DNA from: Malania oleifera
Lineage: Eukaryota; Streptophyta; Magnoliopsida; Santalales; Ximeniaceae
Length of the DNA: 64,000 bases
Direction of reading: 5' to 3'
Assembly: GCF_029873635.1 (NCBI RefSeq)
Contig: NC_080419.1
Coordinates: forward strand, 65,576,323 to 65,640,322
Part shown: positions 56,592 through 64,000 of the stretch, in pieces
Layout: the number at the start of each line of letters is the position of its first letter
How positions within the stretch are numbered: position 1 is the stretch's first letter
The notes under the pieces: generated by a model
The model's input: only the letters and a program-made list of their open reading frames with translations
Told to the model about the DNA's origin: nothing
Databases searched by the model: none
Translations under genes and position numbers: made by a program

Positions 56592-58200
56592 TGTAACATC
56601 CTCAAAATTTCTCCATTTTTTTTTAATAAATTACTCCAATACCTGCATGTAATGGGCATCCATATGCAGTGGAAAAACATAAATCACATAACCACATATA
56701 CATGTATTTACAATACCAGAATTCAGTATTTTCAACCATAGCTACACAATACATTTCTCTCTCCAGTGTCAACTACTCAAAAATTACAAAATCCTACACA
56801 AAACTTACCCTATAACTAGGGTGACCAAGTGATCTCTATCCGCGAGCCTGATCTGCTCGCCTAGCTAGCTCACCTGAAAAATGGTAAAGTAATGGGGTGA
56901 GTCGACGCTCAGTAAGTGGAAATATGCTATTACTAGTGTGTGGCGACCGAGTCATAAAATCATAATAATAGTATTTAAAGACTGCATAATCTGGAAATTC
57001 TGTACAATACATATATAATACCTTAAAACATTTGAATCATCTAAACTTTCTATCATTCATAGTGCTACCTCATACTATATACAATAAAAACTGTAAAACT
57101 GTATACATATACATAACTGTGTTCTTTCCCTGGGACTCTGTATGTCATGATTTGACCTCTCATGACAGGGTTGTGCGGCATGTAGGCGGGACTTAACCTG
57201 GTCGGTCCTCCAAGTAAGTCATCATACTCTACACTACCTCAGCCCGGCCAAACTGCATCCACTCCTAAGCACAGGACTTGCTTCTACCTCATCTAATCGG
57301 CCTTCTCTACCTAGTGTACTTGGGAGCTGCATCCTCTCCGAGCACGGTTAGATGGTACCTATACACTATCTGAGATATGTGGTTACACTTTATCTGTATA
57401 TAGCAACGATACCGTACTCTATAAACTATATCTGTCTGTAATATCTCCACAGGGATCTGATACTATATATAAGTACATATATATGCCTTTGTTGTTTTCA
57501 TTATGTTTCCAAAATAACCATAACGCTATAATTCTATATTGTAAAATCTGAGTAACTGTAGCATCTCGATGCTATAACTGTATAATCTGTCTTTATAAAC
57601 TGTGTGTTAAGGTATTCAGGAAAACATAGCATTCTGTAAAAACTATGATATACTGAACTAAATAAAATCTATATAAATCTGTTTGTTAATCATCTGTGAA
57701 TAGTATGTATATGCTATATAACATGATACGATGAAGTACCATATAAATTTTACATCAGCTAATATCTACTTAGGCCACACAATATTAAAACATTCGTTCT
57801 ATAGGAACTGCATACTAACTGGTATATATGTATTTATGAAAACTCTGTTAATATTCTTAAAATCCTAGCATAGCATATTTCCCTTACCTTAACTCTGCAA
57901 AGTCCTTATAAAATTCTAGCTTTATACCCGCAGGGTTCCTAGCTCAACATCCTGAAAACAATATCTCCCAAAACAAAATATTAGTATTTTCTTACCTACA
58001 ACATTTCTCATAACTACAAGGAAGGCATAATCTAAACGAAATACCTTACCCTAGATTTGGGATGAATTTCAAATCAACTTTCCCCACGATCTGCTCTGGC
58101 AAACTTGTAGAGAACTTCGCTAGGAGCGTCGTATTGGCCTTGGATCTTCAATCCAGTGAGAAATGGGGCCAAGATTGAAGAGAGAAGAGGAGGGAGTCGT

Positions 58201-58205
<5 letters not shown>

Positions 58206-58239
<34 letters not shown>
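58206..58239 (-). repeat. (GA)n microsatellite in LTR
   Basis: On the sense strand a CT tract about 45-90 bp downstream of the TATA box. Confidence 0.9.
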
Positions 58240-58242
<3 letters not shown>

Positions 58243-58283
58243 GGTTTTGCACTGAAATTCGATAAAAAAAATCCAAGTTTCAA

Positions 58284-58500
58284 CTATTTATAGGGCTAGA
58301 TTCATCGACGAGACACGTCACCTCGTCGACGAGTCCTTCAGTAATTTCGTCGATGAACTTCCTCCCTCGTCGACGAATTTTAGCCTGTTCCAAAACCCCT
58401 TCTCGGTATCTTCTCATTGACGAAACTTGTCTTTGTCAATGAGGTCCCCTTATGCCCTCGTCGACGAATTCCCTGTGTTCATTGACAAGGCCCTGTGTAA
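58284..58500 (-). promoter_or_regulatory. LTR palindrome cluster and TATA box
   Basis: CTATTTATAG at 58284-58293 is the TATA box on the minus strand. Palindromes at about 58302, 58323, 58347, 58367, 58417 and 58458, three of them with the exact CGTCGACGA core. Confidence 0.68.
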
Positions 58501-58518
58501 GAATCCTGGGTTGCTACA

Positions 58519-60400
58519 TTCTTCCCTCATAAAATTTCGTCCTCAAAATTTATAATTCGTATCTCCATCTATACACTCCATCATCCAGTAAAGAAAAAGG
58601 GTTTACTTATTTTATTACCTGCTCTCATTTATGGCGGAGGAATACCGTGGTTACATGGGTAGTTCTGGGAGCTTACAACTATAAAAGAAAATTCTCCCAA
58701 AACCAAAATGCTACCTATCCTATACTCTATATTACAGTTACACTGGACTCAACAAAGTAAAATTATCATCCTAGCATATACATCAATACTATAATTCATC
58801 GAACAAATGGGGATATTTTTGTTTGATTTACTCCTCGAGCTCCCAAGAAGCTTCCTCTATGGCATGATTCCTCCACAAAACTTTAACTAATTGTATTTCT
58901 TTAGTGTGTAAAGTCTAAACCTTTCTGTCCAAAATCTGTACTGGTACTTCTTCATATGCTAATGAATCTTTAAGCTCTATCTCTGCATAACTAATGATGT
59001 GGGATGGGTCTGGGACGTATTTCTTAACATGGCAATATGAAACACGTCATGAATTCAAGCCAAAGCTGGCGGCAAAGCTAGCCTGTAGGCAACTGACCCT
59101 ATTCTCTTAAGTATCTCAAAAGGACCAATATACCTACGGCTCAACTTACCCTTCTTTCCAAACCTCATAACTCCTTTCAAAGAAGCTATCTTCAAAAATA
59201 CTTGATCTCCCACATCAAACTCTAACTTCCGACGGCGAGTGTCTGCATAGCTTTTCTGCTGACTCTGTGTTGTACTGATTCTTTCTCTAATTAATCGGAC
59301 TTTGTCGGACGCCTGTTGTAATATCTCGAGACCCAAAGCTCGCCTTTCACCTACTTCATCCTATAAAATAGGAGAACGACATATCCTACCATATAATGCT
59401 TCGTATGGAGCCATGTTGATACTAGCATGGTAACTATTATTATAAGCAAATTCAACTAACGGCATAAGCTGAATCCAACTGGCTCCAAAATCAAGCACAC
59501 AAGCACGAAGCATATCCTCTGGTGTCTAAATCATCCTTTCAGTCTAACCATCTGTCTAGGGATGAAAAGTAGTGCTAAAAGCTAACTGCGTACCCATAGC
59601 CTCCTGAAAACTTTTCTAGAATCGTGAAGTAAATCGAGGATCTCGGTCGGAGACTATTGATACCCGCACACCATGGACGTGAACTATCTCCTAAACATAT
59701 ATCTCTACCAATCTATCCATGGAATAGTCGATTTTAATAGGGATGAAATGAGCGGTTTTCATCAGACGATCCACAACCACCCAAATCGCATTCAGTCGCT
59801 AGCGTACTAGTGGTAACCCTGTAACGAAGTCCATCAAAATGTGGTCCCATTTCCATTCTAGAATGAATAGTGGCTGCAACTGTCCTGCTGATCTCTCGTG
59901 CTCAACTTTAGCCTGCTGACACATCAAGCATTGTTGAACAAACTCGACTATCTCCCTCTTCATTCCACTCCACTAGAAATACTGTCGTAGGTCCCTATAC
60001 ATTTTAGTACTGCCAAGATGTACCGTGTATAGGGATCTGTGAGTTTCCTCCAGTATAGTTCTCCTGATTTCAATATCTGCAGGAACACATAGCCTAGTGC
60101 GGAATCGTAGAGCTCCAACATTTGATATGCTGAACTCCTCTCCCCGACCATCCCGCACTCTAGCTATCACCTCTGCCAACTCTGCATCATCGCCCTAAGC
60201 TACTTTAATTCTCTCGTATAGTGTAGGCTGAACCACTAGACTGGAAATAACTACCTGAGGACTTTTCTCTACCAATTCTTTATCGAGCCTCTCCAAATCT
60301 ATTAGAATTGAGTGCTGAATCTCCATAGCTGCCAGTACAGGTCCCCCTAATTTCTTGCTCAGAGCATCTGCCACTACATTTGCTTTTCCTGGGTGGTAAC
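58519..60400 (-). pseudogene. Integrase, chromodomain and RNase H end (truncated Tekay-like)
   Basis: Next to the LTR is a reversed polypurine tract (TTCTTCCCTCA, about 58519-58529). The integrase C-terminus is open at 59336-59055 ('GVMRFGKKGKLSRRYIGPFE'). The zinc-binding region lies at 60179-59880 with 'HRSLYTVHLGSTKMYRDL' and an intact C-L-M-C pair. Core S-D-R-D-P lies near 59640. A chromodomain remnant lies at about 58830-58890. Stops occur throughout, for example near 59970, 59690 and 59570. The segment ends in the RNase H tail ([13 protein letters not shown], about 60350-60395). The frames are too broken for product. Confidence 0.87.
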
Positions 60401-61552
60401 TCCCAGGTTTTGAAAACCATAAGTATCCAAATCATATTTATAGACTAACAAAAGCCTTGTATGGTTTGAAGCAAGCTCCTAGAGCTTGGTCTGAAAGGCT
60501 AAGCAGTTTTTTGCTAGAAAATAGATTTACTGGAGGTAAGATTGACACAACACTCTTCATAAAAACTAAAAACGAGAATATGCTCCTAGTTCAAGTATAC
60601 ATAGATGATATCATTTTTTGGAATAACAAGTGAAGACTTATGCAATGAGTTTGCAAGTACTATGCAAAGTGATTTTGCGATGAGCATGATGGGTGAACTA
60701 AATTTCTTCCTAGGACTTCAAATAAAACAAGAAAAATATGGAATTTTCATAAATCAATCAAAGTACATTAGAGATTTGCTCAAAAGGTTCAACATGGAAG
60801 ATGGAAAAATACTAGGGACACCTATGAGCTCCTCGTTGAAATTAGACAAAGACGAACAAGGTATTCCAGTAGATGTAAAGTTATATCGTGGAATGATTGG
60901 TAGCTTACTATATCAGGCTGCCAGCAGGCCTAATATAATGTTCAGTATATGCTTATGTGCAAGATTTTAGGCTGCACCTAAAGAGTCCCATCTACTAGCT
61001 ATTAAAAGAATACTTAGATACCTGATAGGAACCATTGAACTTGGATTATGGTATCCCAAGTATACCTCCTTTAAGATTGTAAGTTATTCGGATGCTGATT
61101 TTGTCGGAAGTAAAGTGGATAGAAAAAGCACAAGTGGAACATACCATTTCTTAGGAAATTCTTTAGTATCTTGGTTCTCAAAGAAGCAAAATTTAGTTGC
61201 ATTATCCATAGCAGAGGCTGAATACATAGCGACTGGAAGTTGTTGTGCTCCAACGTTATACATGAAGCAACAACTTATGGATTTTGGATTAAGCTATGAC
61301 ACAATTCCTATAATATATGATAATACAAGTGCAATAAACATCTCAAAGAATCCTATATCACATTCACGAACTAAACGCAAAGAAATTAGACATCACTTTC
61401 TTCGAGATCATGTGCAAAAAGGAGATGTGACACTTGACATTATATGTACAAATGAACAATGGGCAGACATATTCATGAAACCACTTGATGAGGATAGGTT
61501 TATCCAAATTATACGTGAATTAGGACTTATGCATAGTCATGAAGTTGCCTAG
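60400..61552 (+). pseudogene. Sirevirus-like Ty1/copia RT-RNase H, 5'-truncated
   Basis: Begins in RT at 'PGFENHKYPNHIYRLTKAL', then 'YGLKQAPRAWSERL', the catalytic Y-I-D-D at 60598-60609, a one-base insertion in the T run at 60612-60620 shifting the frame, 'GELNFFLGLQI', and a stop at 60968-60970. RNase H runs open from 61115 with 'YSDADFVGS', 'DRKSTSGT', 'SIAEAEYIATGSC', 'DNTSAINISKNPI' and 'ADIFMKPLDEDRF', to the stop at 61550-61552. Everything 5' of mid-RT is missing. The 3' context below points to the Sirevirus (SIRE/Maximus) lineage. Confidence 0.88.
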
Positions 61553-62095
61553 AATTACGTTAGAATACATAATTAAGGGAAGCAACTTACATTAAAATTG
61601 CCAGTGGTTCTACACTTTCATTTGTTTTGTCAAAACGTTACACATTTGGTATTAAACTTTGAATATTAATGGACTAATTTACTTCTCATGCCCGTGTCAA
61701 TTAAAATATTGTGTGTGCTCTATTGAATTAAATTGGTAGAGGGAGAAGTAAATTAAATTGCGTAGGGGGAGAAATTTATTTATTTTACATTGAGATATAA
61801 GTACGTCAGAATATGTCTATACATACCTTTTTGTTGATGTCAAAAGGGGGAGAAGTGTGTGTGCAAAAATAGTTATAGTAAGTATAAATTTGCGAAAGGG
61901 GGAGACGAATATAGTTGCAAACATATTGGTATCTAGTTTTGTGAGCTTTATTTTAGTGCCTATTCTATATTGTGTGTAAGCATACTTCATATTGTCAAAC
62001 TTTATATTGTGCATTAATTGAGGGGGAGCCTTGTTAGGCATAAACCATTTTCTAATTTTTTCTCGTGTATTTGTCATCATCAAAAAGGGGGAGAT
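61553..62095 (+). other. Pol-LTR interval with repeated polypurine motifs
   Basis: Noncoding 3' region with at least five GGGGGAGA-like purine blocks (about 61767, 61845, 61897, 62019 and 62082-62094). The last one, AAAAAGGGGGAGA, directly precedes the LTR and is the likely functional tract. Multiple tract copies are characteristic of Sireviruses. Confidence 0.75.
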
Positions 62096-62464
62096 TGTTG
62101 ATTCTATGAGTTCAATCATATTTTGATAATGACAAATCACTTGGTATTTGATTTGTGCATTAGATTGTGAACAGGAATATTATTTAGCATGCATGAAAGG
62201 TGAATGAGTCATGGAAGCCACGAGGAGTAAAGCATATACACTTGGCACAACCCATGGAACTAAAAGCGAAGAAGGATGAAGGAACAAGCTTCTAGTTGAA
62301 GACTTTAATGGGAATTGGTATCTCGATTAGATGTATTTACATGTCATATGATATATTTTGAAGCTCAATTACATCTTAGACTGACCTTAGGACTCATGCA
62401 TCTCATGAAATATTTATTTGAAATAGTTCTAAGATGAAATGATTTTTCAAGGCAAATTATTAGA

Positions 62465-62718
62465 GGCCTCGTCGATGAACCCCTTGGTGTCATCGACGAA
62501 CATATGAAGTCCACTCGGCGATGAACACATTGTCTCGTCAACAAGAAAATACTGAGAGCACTAAAATTTCAGGCAGGGCTCTTGTAGACCAACTCATAGC
62601 CTCGTCGACAATTGTCGGGAAGCTAAACATGGTTTTAGTGCGGACATAGATGAAAGATTGAGTTCTTAATAGATCTAATGGTCAGGATTCATCCTAGGGC
62701 CGAGAACACATATAAATA
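62465..62718 (+). promoter_or_regulatory. LTR palindrome cluster and TATA box (copia)
   Basis: Copies at about 62469 (CTCGTCGATGAA), 62492 (TCATCGACGAA), 62515, 62535 and 62601 (CTCGTCGACAA), then TATAAATA at 62711-62718. The core is the same as in the Ty3/gypsy LTRs. Confidence 0.62.
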
Positions 62719-62940
62719 TACTTTCTAAACCCTAGAGACACAAGGAGACATATGTTAAAGAGACTAAACTAGTGATCTTGTACCAAGTGAGCCTCCACAA
62801 AAAAAATTTTCCAATACTCTACTGCGTTCATACTCTTTGGGCAAATCAACTTAGTTTTTCAAAGGGATTTAAATCTACACATCTTGCAAGAGATCCTTGG
62901 TGATTGAGGTTTGATAACATAGTGATTGTTTGTGTTATAA

Positions 62941-62942
<2 letters not shown>

Positions 62943-62988
<46 letters not shown>
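62943..62988. repeat. (TA)n microsatellite
   Basis: About 22 TA units within the copia LTR. Confidence 0.95.
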
Positions 62989-62989
<1 letters not shown>

Positions 62990-64000
62990 TTCTCTATCTT
63001 TCTTACTCATATATCTACTATTTTTTTTGACAAGCAAAATCTGTGGGTTATTACTTGATAAGTTTTATTTGAGAAAGGATTTTTTCTAAAAGGTTGAATG
63101 TTTGTGATATTCAAAGTTATACTTTCTTTTAAAGATTTGATATTTGGTTATTGCGAAAACTATTTGTTTGAAAATTCTCAGAGAGTCTAAATACATATTC
63201 TTGAGGAATATCTTTTAAATATAAAGTTTAAGTCTTTGAAATATTTAAAGTCATATTTTTATTCAAAGATTTAATCTTGAAAAATATTTGATAGCGAGAA
63301 CGTAGATCCATGTACTATTCTAGTTTATTTTAAAAGGATCTCGTTTTATATTCTTGCTTAAAGTATTCAAAAATCAAACCCTAAGTTCTCCAAAGCATTT
63401 ATTCGTAAAAAATATTTTTTGGGAGATATTGATTAAAGGGTAGATTTGTGAAGCATCTCATTCTTAATATAAAGATCATATTGGTACATGCACATTGAGC
63501 TTCAAGCATTCATCATATGATTATGTGTTAGGATTTATCTTGTACTCACTAGCTTTGTGTACAAGCATTTGAGTTTTTGCAGAAATTGTAATTCCATTTT
63601 GTATACACGGTTCGAATTGTGAACCAGAATTGAGGAGGAAGTTACGCCTCTTGTAAGCAGCAAGTTGTAAGGGAAGCTCCGTCCCAGTTAAAGGAGTGGA
63701 TTATTTAGTGGAATCCTTGAGTACTCAAGGCAAAGATGTAGACTGGGGTAGGCCGAACCTCGTAAAATCGATTTTGCATCTCTCTTATCCTTACCTCTAT
63801 TTATATTCTGTGTAATCATATTGTGTATGTGTTGATCAATTGGTGAATGATTGAATAATTGGGCAATATTGTATGCTTGATAAAGACACATATAAAATTA
63901 GTCATTGGGTTGATTAATTTAAATATGTGATTGAGGTAGTAATTAGTATCTTGGAGCTTTGTAATCGATTTTTTTCAAAATTATAACCTAAAGGATTTAT

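Larger units (their letters stand above)
56592..58518 (-). mobile_element. 3' LTR of the truncated Tekay-like element
   Basis: TGTAACATCC...GGTTGCTACA, 1927 bp. Contains the reversed TATA (58284-58293), palindromes to 58500, a GA microsatellite (58206-58239) and the reversed splice-donor-like CTTACCC near 58047. The position of the ~30-bp arrays in other LTRs is here occupied by loosely repeated TGTA-rich sequence near 57530-57620. Confidence 0.87.
56592..60400 (-). mobile_element. Minus-strand Tekay-like element, 5' half lost
   Basis: 3' LTR 56592-58518, followed on the minus strand by integrase and the end of RNase H, then an abrupt switch to Ty1/copia at about 60400. It is inserted in the LINE at GATTG (56587-56591); the partner duplication is lost with the 5' half. 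Closely related in layout to 14474-25401. Confidence 0.88.
62096..64000 (+). mobile_element. 3' LTR of the Sirevirus-like element (end not in window or not found)
   Basis: Starts TGTTGATTCTATGAG after the polypurine tract. Carries palindromes at about 62467-62615, a TATA box at 62711-62718, and a TA microsatellite (62943-62988). Features typical of such LTRs continue to at least 63770 (GGTAGGCCGAACCTCGTAAA). The right end was not recognised, so the end given is simply the window edge. Confidence 0.7.

Overview
The window is plant nuclear DNA, almost certainly from a eudicot with a repeat-rich genome. It holds one host gene that looks complete, a three-exon xyloglucan endotransglucosylase/hydrolase (XTH) at 45938-47110, plus two broken XTH relatives (13620-14230 and 25889-26050). 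Nearly everything else is retrotransposon sequence, much of it nested. No organelle, bacterial or viral genome segment, tRNA, rRNA or CRISPR array was recognised.

Layout. 1-6196: 3' part of a plus-strand Ty3/gypsy element of Tekay/Del type with a 2-kb 3' LTR. 6197-10783: a dispersed or duplicated segment, split at a CA microsatellite by an antisense solo LTR (6534-10584), itself split by a plus-strand solo LTR (8188-10180). 10784-11153: antisense LTR fragment. 11154-13619: LTR, tRNA-Asp-type primer site and gag of an Athila-like element, ending abruptly at XTH pseudogene 1. 14474-25401: a complete-length minus-strand Tekay-like element inside the 3' flank of that pseudogene, carrying its own solo LTR (18225-20039). 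25402-26050: continuation of the XTH flank and an XTH tail fragment. 26368-29731: LTR fragment and a degenerate Ty1/copia pol. 30688-45320: a 14.6-kb Ogre/Tat-like element with 4.7-kb LTRs, perfect target-site duplication CAAGT, tRNA-Arg-type primer site, gag remnant and no recognisable pol, with a 41-bp tandem array. 45326-47600: XTH gene and flanks. 48668-49137: second copy of the 6197-10783 segment. 49138-52594: Tekay-type LTR fragment containing an Athila-like solo LTR (50298-51980). About 52620-56591: L1-type LINE, cut in its reverse transcriptase by a minus-strand Tekay-like element (56592 to about 60400). About 60400-64000: 3' half of a Sirevirus-like Ty1/copia element.

How it fits together. 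All large element reading frames carry stops, frameshifts or active-site changes, so none looks autonomous. The ~2-kb LTRs share one plan: a cluster of imperfect TCGTCGACGA palindromes, a TATA box, a CT-rich tract, a splice-donor-like AGGGTAAGG, and in several an array of ~30-bp repeats whose unit differs between LTR groups. A Sirevirus-like LTR at 62096 has the same palindrome cluster before its TATA box. Paired copies inside the window allow direct checks: the intact XTH 3' flank gives the empty site for the 14474-25401 insertion, and 48668-49137 gives the empty site for the 6534-10584 insertion. I found no undescribed enzymatic or defence system; the points most worth following are the shared LTR palindromes, the subgroup-specific LTR arrays, the pol-less Ogre-like element and the XTH cluster.
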